DNA of 64,000 nucleotides, taken from the NCBI GenBank assembly GCA_017621515.1, contig JAGASY010000076.1:40544-104543 (forward strand), read 5' to 3'. Source of the stretch: Bacteroidaceae bacterium (lineage in GTDB: Bacteria; Bacteroidota; Bacteroidia; Bacteroidales; Bacteroidaceae). Position numbers and translations under genes: made by a program. The notes beneath the pieces were generated by a model, which did not search any database, was not told where the DNA came from, and worked only from the letters and a program-made list of their open reading frames with translations. This document shows positions 8,024-17,199 of this stretch, in pieces (position 1 is the stretch's first letter; the number at the start of each line of letters is the position of its first letter).

Positions 8024-10342
8024 ATGAAGAAAATAAATACTTTTTTATTTGCTTGCGCTTTTGCCTTCGTACCTGCACAGGCTGAGGATGCACCTTCATT
8101 GGCTTCAAAACTTTTTACGCATGGTGAAGTCTGTGTTACGACAGGTCCTTTCAGGTATGCTCAGGATCTGGATGCAGCATATCTGCTTGAACTGAAGCCT
8201 GACAAAATGCTCAGCGGATTCAGGAGTGAAGCGGGTCTGACCCCGCGCGATTCCAAATATGGCAGTTGGGAGAGCGACGGTGTGGCAGGTCAGTTTCTCG
8301 GACATTATCTGTCGGCTTGTGCCTTGTATTATTCTTATACTCACGACAAGCGTTATTACGACCGGATTTCCTACATGATAGACGAATTGGCGGAATGTCA
8401 GAAAGCTAACGGCAATGGTTATGTAGCTGCCACACCTAACGGCAAACGCATATTTGCCGAGATAGCTTCGGGGACGGTCTATTCGCAGGGCTTTGACCTC
8501 AACGGTGGATGGGTGCCGCTTTATGTGATGCACAAGGTGCTTGCCGGATTGATTGACGTGTATGAGAAGATGGGCAATGACAAGGCTTTGGAAGTGGCAA
8601 AGGGCTTAGGCTATTTCATGTATGCCACTTTCTCCGGGCTTGACGATGAGAAGATGCAGGCTGTGCTTGCTTGTGAATATGGAGGAATGAACGAAGCATT
8701 GGCAAATCTGTACTCAATCACGAACGAGGTGAAGTTTCTGGAGCTTGCCAAGCGTTTTGACTTTCATAAAGTGGTGATGAGTCCTTTGGCGGAAAAGGTG
8801 GATAAGCTCGAAGGATTACATGCCAACACGCAGGTGCCTAAGATGGTCGGCTGTGCACGTATGTATGAACTGACAGGCAGCAAGAGAGACTCTGTCATCG
8901 CGTCTTTCTTCTGGGAGACAGTTGTGAAGAACCATACGTATGTCAATGGCGGAAACAGCGATGGGGAACATTTCGGTGCTCCGGGTAAGCTTAATGACCG
9001 CTTGGGCACTTCAACATCGGAAACGTGCAACACATATAATATGTTGAAACTGACAGAGCATCTGTTCTCGTGGACTAACGAAGAGCGTTATGCAGCCTAT
9101 TATGAGAAGGCTGTCTATAACCACATTCTTGCGACACAGAATCCAGAGGACGGAATGGGAGTATATTATACACCTCTAATTCAGGGCGGTGCAAGAGGCT
9201 ATTTGTCTAAGTTCAATTCGTTTGTGTGCTGTTCGGGCAGTGGTGTGGAGAACCACGTGAAATACTCATCCTTTATCTATGCAGAGGGAGCGGACGGCAG
9301 CCTGTATGTCAATCTGTTCATACCATCGAAACTCGACTGGAAGGATGCCGGGCTTGTGGTGACGCAGACCACGGAAATACCTTCCGACAGTTCGGCTGTA
9401 TTCCGTATTGCGTGTGAGCGTGGAGTTAAACGTACCTTGCGTATTCGTCATCCTCAATGGAGCAATGGCATGGAAATCTATGTCAACGGGAAGAGAATGA
9501 CGGTTTCTTCCGAGGGGGGCAGATATGTCTCCATAGAGAGAAAGTGGAAAGACGGGGATGTGGTGGAAGCCAAGTTCCATCTGGTCTATCGGACGGAAGC
9601 CATGCCTGACAATCCGAACCGTGTAGGCATATTCTATGGGCCTGTATTGCTTGCCGGAGCATTGGGACGGGAAGAGCCGAATCTGGAGAAAGACATACCG
9701 GTGTTGATAACCGATGGTCGTCCTGTAGGTGAGTGGCTGAAGAAAGTGTCCGATTATCCTTTGCGCTTCCGTACAGAAAATGTAGGCGAACCGTTTGATG
9801 TAGAGCTGCGTCCGTTTTGTCATTTGCACCATCAGCACTATATGGTCTATTGGGACCTTTTCAGTCGTGAGAACTGGAACCGTGTGCAGGAAGAATATAA
9901 GGCGGAACTGAGGCACATACAGGAGTTGGAGAAGATAACTGTTGACTATATGGCACTGGGCGAGATGCAGCCTGAGCGTGACCATAAGCTTGTCGGGAAC
10001 AGCATAGGAAACGGTATATTCAACAGGAAGAAATGGAGAGCCGCATGGACTGGAGGATGGTTTGCTTTCGACATGAAGGTTCTGCCCGATGTTCCTATGA
10101 AACTGATTGTCACATACTGGGGAGGTGAAACTCCGGAGAAGGAATTTACCATATCAGTAGATGAACAGACGCTTGTGGTGCAGAAGATATATATGAACAG
10201 TCCGGGCAAGTTTTTTGAAATAGGCTATGATTTGCCGAAAGAGTTCACATCAGGAAAAGAAACCATTAAGATTCGCTTTGATGGAACTCCTACTTGGACG
10301 GGAGCAATATATAACGCACGTATTGTAAAGGCGGAAAAATAA
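8024..10342 (+). CDS. GH127 beta-L-arabinofuranosidase, exported
   Basis: The protein has 772 residues with a signal peptide ending near AQAE (residue about 21). The glycoside hydrolase family 127 (former DUF1680) alpha/alpha barrel spans about residues 30-640. The zinc-thiolate site is visible: E333 and C335 in TSTSETCNTYN, and C402-C403 in FVCCSGSGVENH. In the founding enzyme HypBA1 the equivalent residues bind zinc and one cysteine is the nucleophile. About 130 further residues form a C-terminal beta domain. It probably removes terminal arabinofuranose from plant glycans or glycoproteins. It opens the five-gene exported glycan cluster; exact linkage specificity is inferred from the family. 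Confidence 0.9.
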   Translation: MKKINTFLFACAFAFVPAQAEDAPSLASKLFTHGEVCVTTGPFRYAQDLDAAYLLELKPDKMLSGFRSEAGLTPRDSKYGSWESDGVAGQFLGHYLSACALYYSYTHDKRYYDRISYMIDELAECQKANGNGYVAATPNGKRIFAEIASGTVYSQGFDLNGGWVPLYVMHKVLAGLIDVYEKMGNDKALEVAKGLGYFMYATFSGLDDEKMQAVLACEYGGMNEALANLYSITNEVKFLELAKRFDFHKVVMSPLAEKVDKLEGLHANTQVPKMVGCARMYELTGSKRDSVIASFFWETVVKNHTYVNGGNSDGEHFGAPGKLNDRLGTSTSETCNTYNMLKLTEHLFSWTNEERYAAYYEKAVYNHILATQNPEDGMGVYYTPLIQGGARGYLSKFNSFVCCSGSGVENHVKYSSFIYAEGADGSLYVNLFIPSKLDWKDAGLVVTQTTEIPSDSSAVFRIACERGVKRTLRIRHPQWSNGMEIYVNGKRMTVSSEGGRYVSIERKWKDGDVVEAKFHLVYRTEAMPDNPNRVGIFYGPVLLAGALGREEPNLEKDIPVLITDGRPVGEWLKKVSDYPLRFRTENVGEPFDVELRPFCHLHHQHYMVYWDLFSRENWNRVQEEYKAELRHIQELEKITVDYMALGEMQPERDHKLVGNSIGNGIFNRKKWRAAWTGGWFAFDMKVLPDVPMKLIVTYWGGETPEKEFTISVDEQTLVVQKIYMNSPGKFFEIGYDLPKEFTSGKETIKIRFDGTPTWTGAIYNARIVKAEK

Positions 10343-10401
10343 AATTGACAATATCTCTTATGGATTAATGTTTCACATATAAAATAAAAAAAAACGAGAA
10401 T

Positions 10402-11319
10402 ATGAAGATTAGATATATTTTGGCGGTAATAATAGGTTTGCTTTTTGGGATGGGAGTGAAGGCTCAGACAATAGATTTCGAGCATATTCCGTCTCCTCTG
10501 TTCCGCGATCCGGTCTATGACGGAGCCGCAGACCCGAGTCTGGTATGGAATGAAGAAACAAAGGAATGGTGGCTGTTCTACACCCAGCGTCGTGCGAATG
10601 TAGATACACAAGGCACAGCATGGGTCTATGGTTCAGACATAGGCATAGGTATTTCTTCGGATAACGGCAAGACATGGAGATATTTCGGAATAGCCGAGGG
10701 GCTGAAGATGGAGCCGGGACACAATACATTCTGGGCACCTTGTGTTCGCAAGATAGGGAAAGAGTATCACATGTTCGTGGCTTATATCCGTGGAGTACAG
10801 TATGATTGGCGCGGAGATGGCATCATTGCCCATTATACAAGCAAGAACCTTTGGAAATGGAAGTTCGAAGGTTTTGTACCAGTGGAGCAGAATGTGATAG
10901 ACCCTGCTGTACATGCACTTCCTGACGGTAGTATCGGCTTGTGGTACACTTATAAAGGAGACACCAATCTGGCAACGACCAAAAACTTCAAAAAGTGGGA
11001 GCTTGCGGGAAAGCCGGCTATAACAGGAATCAACCATGAGGCACCGATTGTCTTCCAGATGGGTGGCTACTATTGGATGGTTACAGACCCGAGAGGAGAC
11101 TACAGCGGACTGGCTGTATATCGCTCTGATGACGCAAGGGAGTGGACGCGTATGCCTGACTTGATGTTGGGTGGACATGCCGACATTGCGGTGTGTGGCG
11201 ACAAGGCATACATTGTCTATTTCAGACATTTCCGTAAAGACGGTCATTCGCGCGCTTCCGCTCTGTATATGTCGGAGATTGAGGTGAGCGACGGCAAACT
11301 TGTTGTTTCGCATTATTGA
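10402..11319 (+). CDS. Exported GH43-like five-bladed beta-propeller glycosidase
   Basis: This 305-residue protein has a signal peptide ending at VKAQ (residue 22). The mature part shows repeated propeller strands: GAADPSLVWNEETKEWWLFY in blade one, FWAPCVRKIGKEYHMFVAY, WYTYKG and APIVFQMGGYYWMVT. D44 in ADPSLV is a candidate general base, as in the GH43/GH117 superfamily. At about 280 mature residues it is a single-domain enzyme. It starts 59 bp after the GH127 gene. Activity on arabinose- or galactose-containing glycans is plausible; the exact family is uncertain. Confidence 0.75.
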   Translation: MKIRYILAVIIGLLFGMGVKAQTIDFEHIPSPLFRDPVYDGAADPSLVWNEETKEWWLFYTQRRANVDTQGTAWVYGSDIGIGISSDNGKTWRYFGIAEGLKMEPGHNTFWAPCVRKIGKEYHMFVAYIRGVQYDWRGDGIIAHYTSKNLWKWKFEGFVPVEQNVIDPAVHALPDGSIGLWYTYKGDTNLATTKNFKKWELAGKPAITGINHEAPIVFQMGGYYWMVTDPRGDYSGLAVYRSDDAREWTRMPDLMLGGHADIAVCGDKAYIVYFRHFRKDGHSRASALYMSEIEVSDGKLVVSHY

Positions 11320-11386
11320 TTCTCTTGGCGGTTGAAACAAGGAATAATGGATAAATTGAAATTGTTGACAAATAAATTTTATCAGT

Positions 11387-14320
11387 ATGAAAAAGAAAAT
11401 TTTATCATTGTTGTCATTGATGTATTCTATGTGCATCATGTCGCAGACGGTAATGCCTGAACCTTTCAAGTATTACCAGATTATAAATGCCAATGGTTTG
11501 GCTTTTACCCGAGTTGAAGCAGAGGACAATAAGCCTTTGCAGCAGGTTGCTGACATGGACGACGAAAGACAGGCTTTCGAGTTTTTGCCAGTTGAAGGTG
11601 AGGAAGGCACTTACATGATTAAGGCTGCCGTTGACAACACTTGGGTTTGTAAGATTACAGTCGATTGGGACTGGGACTACTGGAGCATCGTCTTTCAGGA
11701 AGAATTGCCTACAGCAATCACAAAGGCTAAATATCGTCTGGAGGAAATTCCGGGAACAGATTACATCGGAATAAAGAATCTTCACTCAAATAAGTATTGG
11801 GGTGTTGACGACGGTGGTGAAGGTACCGGTATCTATTGCGACAAGGGCATGGACCAGAACTCTTATTGGAAGCTTGTCGAACTGCCGACTCCGTTGAACA
11901 AGGTGTTTGAGAAGGCATTGTCGCAGCTTGATGTCTTGTATGACAAGTTGGACAAGTATCCGGGTATGCAGTGGAACGTGTCAGACTTCAAGATGGATAT
12001 GGAGAACAAAGTCTTGGAAGCAGGTGATGACCACAATGCACCTATCTATCTGGAAGCTGCACAAGAGATTGGCGCATTTATAAGCAATGTGGAAGATGCT
12101 GTGAAGAAGGTTGCTGATTTTGTCAACCTTTTCGATGAGTGCTCATATCTCTTTGAATCACAGGTTCTTTATCCGGGACTTTCCGAGTTGGAGGCAGCTT
12201 ATCAGGCGGCTGATGAGGTGGTTTCTTCTGAGGATTCAGGTGTTGATGCATTGATTTCAGCATACAACACACTGAAGTCTGCTATCCGCGCTTATTATGA
12301 CAGCCAGATTCCTAACGCAACAGAAGAGACTCCGGCAGAAATGACTTATATGATTAAGGCTCCGAACTTCCGTGTTCCATACGCTTACTCAAAGGATTGC
12401 GCTTTGAGTTCAGAAGGATGGGTATCGGAAAATACGGGACTTCCGGGAGAAGGTAATTGCTTCTATCCTGTACACAAGCCTGCAGAAGAAGTTGGTGAGG
12501 CCGTTACTTGCTATAACAGTTGGACATGGCAATTCAACCACATGAATCTTTATCAGGATATAGAAGGTCTGCAAGACGGATGGTATAGAGTTGAATGTCT
12601 CGGATGGACAGAGGAAACAGCTGTCTATCAGCAGCACGCATACGCTATTTCACTCTCTGACTCTGTGTATTCAAACTTTGCTTCTCCAGAGATGGCTAAG
12701 TGGGAAACATTCCGTACTGCAATGATTCCTGTCTATGACGGTAAGTTGCGCATTGGTTTCGAGTCTGAAAGCGGTGGCGGTGCTGTGGGTTGGTTCCTTG
12801 TAAGAGACTTCCGTCTGCTTTATTGCGGAGCTTTGAACGAGGAAACTTTGAAACCGGTATTAGAGAAGTCTTTGGTTGACGGACAGGCTATGGCTGACAC
12901 TATGATGTTTGCTGCTGACAAGAAGATGTTGGTTGATACTATGTCACAGTATGAATCTGTTTCTGGTGCCGCTGAACTCAAACAGGCGATAATGGTGATT
13001 AAAGATGCGATGGCAGAAGCTTATAAATCTGTAAATAAGCAGAACGGGTTGATGGCTGGTGTATATAAGGCATTGACCGATTCTGTGGAGACTAATGTTT
13101 ATACAGGCAAGGTTTATGATATGGCAAGCAATCTCGTGAATTGCATGAAGAAAGAAATCAATTCAGAGAATGCCACTTATACTGAGATGGATAGTCTTGA
13201 GAATATATTGAAGGCATTCTATGACAGATATCTACCTACATTGCAAACAGCTGAGGAACTTGAGGTGGAAGATGCTTTTGCAAAGAGCGTGCTCGATGAT
13301 AACATTAGCAGACAGGCAAATTCTCTTATAGCAATGAAACTGTTGCCGGAAGAAACATTGATAGACGCTTATGTTGCAGAACTTGAGAAGGCAATGTCGC
13401 AGTGTGAAGCTGCCGACATCATTCTTAGCGGTGGCACAGATTTCACAGGCTTGATTGTCAATCCGGGTGTTGATACAAATTCTAATACAGTGTTGCCAAA
13501 GGGCTGGAATGGTACAGTGGTAGGATGTGAACGCTTTGCTGGTAGCGGACAGCAGGTTGACGGAAATACGGCAGGTACTTATTTTGACTCTTGGAACCCA
13601 ACAGCAGGTACTTTGCTCTTCAATGTCTATCAGACAATAGAATCTATTCCTAACGGACGATACAGAGTTTCGGCAATGACAAGAACAACAAGTGAGGTGG
13701 GACTGTATGTTTATGCTTTTGCAGATAACGATTCTTCTACTGTTGCTTTGTCACAGGTTGAGCTTGAAAAGATAAACATTTCAGAAGTGGGCGGTCCGTC
13801 TGCTGCTGACGGAAGCGACTCTATTCTTGTCTGCACAGATTCTTATGGCTCAATATTCGCTGATTTGTATAAGAGAACTGATGGAGGCGAGACTGCGACA
13901 GATCCTGAATTGGATACTCTTTTAGTAAACAATGGAACAGGACGTGGTTGGCACTACACATCTGTAGAAATAGAGGTTAAGGACCATACACTTACAATGG
14001 GATTCACTTGTGATTCTACATTCACGCAGAAGTATGGCGGTGTTGCTTTTGAAGGAACATGGATTTCCGCAGACAATTTTAGTCTTACTCTGCTTTCTGC
14101 TGGTGACAATGATGGTTGGAATCCTGCTACAGGTATTTCTTCTGTTGCTGACGAAGATTTCAAGGTTAAGTGCGTGAATGGACGCTTATCTGTTCCAAAA
14201 GGAAGTTTGGTATATTCTGTATCCGGAATGCTTGTTAATCCTGAATCAGTTCTTTCTGAGGGTATATATATAGTTAAGTACGGTAATAGGTCGGTAAAGG
14301 TTGTTGTTGGTAGAAACTGA
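11387..14320 (+). CDS. Large exported protein with lectin-like start and T9SS-type C-terminal tail
   Basis: This 977-residue protein has a signal peptide ending near MSQ (residue about 21). Residues 25-170 resemble a beta-trefoil or ricin-like glycan-binding unit (YYQIINANGLAF, GIKNLHSNKYWGVDD). Helical segments follow at 170-310 and 480-680. Beta-sandwich modules lie at 325-475 and 690-900. The last 70 residues (ATGISSVADEDFKVK to the end) have the pattern of a type IX secretion sorting tail: GRLSVP, VYSVSGMLV, EGIYIVKYG, KVVV. No catalytic motif recognised. It may tether substrate or cells to glycan. It is third in the cluster, 67 bp after the propeller gene. Confidence 0.7.
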   Translation: MKKKILSLLSLMYSMCIMSQTVMPEPFKYYQIINANGLAFTRVEAEDNKPLQQVADMDDERQAFEFLPVEGEEGTYMIKAAVDNTWVCKITVDWDWDYWSIVFQEELPTAITKAKYRLEEIPGTDYIGIKNLHSNKYWGVDDGGEGTGIYCDKGMDQNSYWKLVELPTPLNKVFEKALSQLDVLYDKLDKYPGMQWNVSDFKMDMENKVLEAGDDHNAPIYLEAAQEIGAFISNVEDAVKKVADFVNLFDECSYLFESQVLYPGLSELEAAYQAADEVVSSEDSGVDALISAYNTLKSAIRAYYDSQIPNATEETPAEMTYMIKAPNFRVPYAYSKDCALSSEGWVSENTGLPGEGNCFYPVHKPAEEVGEAVTCYNSWTWQFNHMNLYQDIEGLQDGWYRVECLGWTEETAVYQQHAYAISLSDSVYSNFASPEMAKWETFRTAMIPVYDGKLRIGFESESGGGAVGWFLVRDFRLLYCGALNEETLKPVLEKSLVDGQAMADTMMFAADKKMLVDTMSQYESVSGAAELKQAIMVIKDAMAEAYKSVNKQNGLMAGVYKALTDSVETNVYTGKVYDMASNLVNCMKKEINSENATYTEMDSLENILKAFYDRYLPTLQTAEELEVEDAFAKSVLDDNISRQANSLIAMKLLPEETLIDAYVAELEKAMSQCEAADIILSGGTDFTGLIVNPGVDTNSNTVLPKGWNGTVVGCERFAGSGQQVDGNTAGTYFDSWNPTAGTLLFNVYQTIESIPNGRYRVSAMTRTTSEVGLYVYAFADNDSSTVALSQVELEKINISEVGGPSAADGSDSILVCTDSYGSIFADLYKRTDGGETATDPELDTLLVNNGTGRGWHYTSVEIEVKDHTLTMGFTCDSTFTQKYGGVAFEGTWISADNFSLTLLSAGDNDGWNPATGISSVADEDFKVKCVNGRLSVPKGSLVYSVSGMLVNPESVLSEGIYIVKYGNRSVKVVVGRN

Positions 14321-14328
14321 CAGGATTG

Positions 14329-14360
14329 GTTCGTTACGCTCTATATAGAGCGTAACGAAC
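14329..14360 (+). terminator. Perfect 32-bp palindrome with T run
   Basis: GTTCGTTACGCTCTAT is followed directly by its exact reverse complement and then TTTTATT, 8 bp after the stop codon of the 977-aa protein gene. It may end or attenuate transcription before the GH128 gene, which starts 35 bp later. Confidence 0.7.
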
Positions 14361-14394
14361 TTTTATTAAATTGTTGACTATTAATTGAACTATT

Positions 14395-17175
14395 ATGAGA
14401 AAATTCTTCGGATATTTATTTCTGTCTGCTGTTCTTTCGTGTGCAACGAATATGAAATGTATGGCACAACGGAAAGATATTCAAGTTGTAGATGGAAGTG
14501 TTTTAATTGAATCAAAGCAGGATTTGCATGTCAGTGGGGCGGATGCTTTTACAGAGACCGGCACTATTGACATAAGAGATGCTGATGCCGTAGTGTTTTT
14601 CGACAATGTGAAACCTTCACGATTGGTTGAAGAGTATTTGCACAGGGTGTATGTCAACGGACAGAAAGCTGAGAATGATGTTAATGTACGTGTCGGAATT
14701 TATCTTAACGGGTCTTGCATCTATCCTCATGGAAATAGTGGTTACAAACCTTTGACGGTTTATTCGGACAAAGGGTTTGAAGGTACAATCAGTTCTGATT
14801 ATTTGCCTAATGAGTACTACCGTTCATTGGGTGATATGAATAACTGCATATCGTCATTCAAGTTGAAGCGTGGTTACATGGCGACATTTGCCACCACCTC
14901 GGACGGTACTGGCTATAGCCGTTGTTTCATTGCACAGGATGCGGATGTGCAAGTGGAAGAGCTTGATAATTTATTGAATGATAAGATTTCGTTTATAAGA
15001 GTATTGCCGTGGCAGTGTGTTTCCAAGAAAGGTAATGCCGGATGGAACGAGGCGCAGTTTTCTACGCTCAATTGCTCATGGTTCTACGGATGGAACGGCG
15101 ATAATTATAGCCGTATCGACCATGAATATGTTCCTCAGAGAGTGAGTATCTGGTGGCCTTCGTATGACGTATTGGAAAGTCGTGTGGACGTGACTCATCT
15201 GTTGGGAAATAACGAACCTGATTATAAAGACGAGAACGGCTGGAACGTTTCTCCGGAAGAAGTGGCAGACAAATGGTATGAAATGACCCGTGCGGGACTG
15301 CGCATCGGCTCGCCTGCCATTGCGAACAATCTTGACGGTTGGCTCAAACCGTTCATGAAGAGGTGTGAGGAAAACAATTACCGAGTAGATTTTATTGCTG
15401 TCCATTGGTATTGGTATGCAACAGGTCAGTCGTATAGCGATGCGGTAAACAACTACTACAATATGTTCGGACGTCCTATATGGCTGACCGAGTTTAACTA
15501 CGGTGCCAACTGGACAGAGGAAAAGTGGCCGGATGCGGATAGAACGGCGACTGAAAAGAACATGGAACATCAGAAGAAAGGATTGTCTGAAATTGTTGAG
15601 GCTTTGGAGGCCAATCCGCATCTTGAAAGATATGCCATTTACAATTGGGTGGAAGATTGTCGTTCCCTTTATTTGGACGATGCTCCGGGTGAAGGACGCG
15701 AGAAACTGACTCCTGCCGGAATATGGTATGCAGACCATAAGTCGAATATGTCATACCGGGGTGGTGAAGGTTATGTCCCTACATGGAATTATCGTAAGCC
15801 GGAAGATTTTGTGGTTGAATATTCTCAGCCTACTAAGAGCGTTTCTTTCAGTTGGACTTCAAAGAACGGGGAACAGACTGACTCTACATGGTTGGAGCGC
15901 AAAACGGAAAAAGACGATGACTTCAAATGTATAGCAAGTTTTATAAATACAGACGAAGGACGTCAAACAAAAAAGACTTATTCTTCTGACGATGTTTCCG
16001 GCATACAAGGTATCGTTGTTTACCGAGTACGCAATTTCGACTCTGATGGCAAATCGCGTTTCTCAGGAGAGGTAAGTGTCTCGATAGGACGTGCGGAAGG
16101 CGATGAAAACTTCAACTGGGGACATCTTTATATGATAGATAACGAGCCTATGACCATAAGCTTTAGTCATAAGTTTGAGAGTCTTCCGGCTGTCTTTATG
16201 GGTGTGTATTCCAATAATAATCCTAAGTTGGGAACTGGAAATCTTGTATCTTCTGTGACGACTTCTGACTTCACATATTCTTTATTGCCTTGGAAGTTTG
16301 CTCAAGAACAGTCACCGGCAAACCCTGAAGAGGTGGATTATATGGCTGTTAAAGAAGGTAGATATTCTTTTGGTGACATGGAAGTGGAAGTCGGTAATCG
16401 CAAAGTGAGAGGTGATACGACAGAAATCGTGTTTGACAAACCGTTCCCAGAAGGTGTTGTTCCCGTTGTCATAGCAGAATTGCGTAAACCTGTTTTGAAA
16501 TCTGATGCGTTGTCGATAAAGATTTGGGATGTGACGGAACGCGGATTCAAGTGCAAACTGCTTTATGAATATGGACACGGCAAGAAGGTGAGTGTCGGGC
16601 AGAACATGGTTTATATAGCTGTGACTCCGGGCAGCGAATCTTTGGGAAATGGGAAAATTCTGTCTGCTGGTGTAGGTGCTGAGAAACCGTATTCGGTTTT
16701 CCCTAAGAAGATTGATTTTATCACCGGTTCAGATAATCAACCTACAAAACTGTATAATCCGATGCTCTTTGCTGCTTTGCAGACATGCAATTTGGATGCT
16801 GCCACTCTGCTTCGAAGAACAGCTTTTGTAGAGGAAACTGACGGCGCGACTGTGGGAGTGCGTCTGAAAAGACAACTCGACAGCTCAAATGAGGAAGCTT
16901 CCAGTGCCGACAAAATTGCTTCTGCCGATGTGGTTGGGTGGATTACACTGAGCGATGATCTTGAACATGTCGATATAGACAAAGTTGAGATTTCCGTATC
17001 GGAAGAACCTCTGGATATTGAAGTTGTCAACCGAATCATTTACGTGAAAAATGCAGACAGCTACAATGTCTATACTATCGGCGGTGTCGTTGTTTCTCCT
17101 GATGCAACCCAAGAACCGGGTATATATGTTGTGAAGTCTCATTCGGGACAGACTGCCAAAGTGTTAGTTAAATAA
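14395..17175 (+). CDS. GH128-like glycoside hydrolase, exported, with T9SS-type tail
   Basis: This 926-residue protein has a signal peptide ending around CMAQ. The catalytic domain (about residues 160-450) matches the glycosyl hydrolase catalytic-core family (GH128, beta-1,3-glucanases). It begins with RGYMATFATT, the acid/base candidate is E274 in GNNEPD, and the nucleophile candidate is E366 in WLTEFNYG; the intervening FIAVHWYW strand is typical. Several beta domains follow. The C-terminus (NRIIYVKNADSYNVYTIGG, then PGIYVVKSHSG) looks like a type IX sorting tail. Its role is probably endo-attack on beta-1,3-glucan at the cell surface. Confidence 0.8.
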   Translation: MRKFFGYLFLSAVLSCATNMKCMAQRKDIQVVDGSVLIESKQDLHVSGADAFTETGTIDIRDADAVVFFDNVKPSRLVEEYLHRVYVNGQKAENDVNVRVGIYLNGSCIYPHGNSGYKPLTVYSDKGFEGTISSDYLPNEYYRSLGDMNNCISSFKLKRGYMATFATTSDGTGYSRCFIAQDADVQVEELDNLLNDKISFIRVLPWQCVSKKGNAGWNEAQFSTLNCSWFYGWNGDNYSRIDHEYVPQRVSIWWPSYDVLESRVDVTHLLGNNEPDYKDENGWNVSPEEVADKWYEMTRAGLRIGSPAIANNLDGWLKPFMKRCEENNYRVDFIAVHWYWYATGQSYSDAVNNYYNMFGRPIWLTEFNYGANWTEEKWPDADRTATEKNMEHQKKGLSEIVEALEANPHLERYAIYNWVEDCRSLYLDDAPGEGREKLTPAGIWYADHKSNMSYRGGEGYVPTWNYRKPEDFVVEYSQPTKSVSFSWTSKNGEQTDSTWLERKTEKDDDFKCIASFINTDEGRQTKKTYSSDDVSGIQGIVVYRVRNFDSDGKSRFSGEVSVSIGRAEGDENFNWGHLYMIDNEPMTISFSHKFESLPAVFMGVYSNNNPKLGTGNLVSSVTTSDFTYSLLPWKFAQEQSPANPEEVDYMAVKEGRYSFGDMEVEVGNRKVRGDTTEIVFDKPFPEGVVPVVIAELRKPVLKSDALSIKIWDVTERGFKCKLLYEYGHGKKVSVGQNMVYIAVTPGSESLGNGKILSAGVGAEKPYSVFPKKIDFITGSDNQPTKLYNPMLFAALQTCNLDAATLLRRTAFVEETDGATVGVRLKRQLDSSNEEASSADKIASADVVGWITLSDDLEHVDIDKVEISVSEEPLDIEVVNRIIYVKNADSYNVYTIGGVVVSPDATQEPGIYVVKSHSGQTAKVLVK

Positions 17176-17199
17176 ATTACCAATTAAATCAATTAAAAA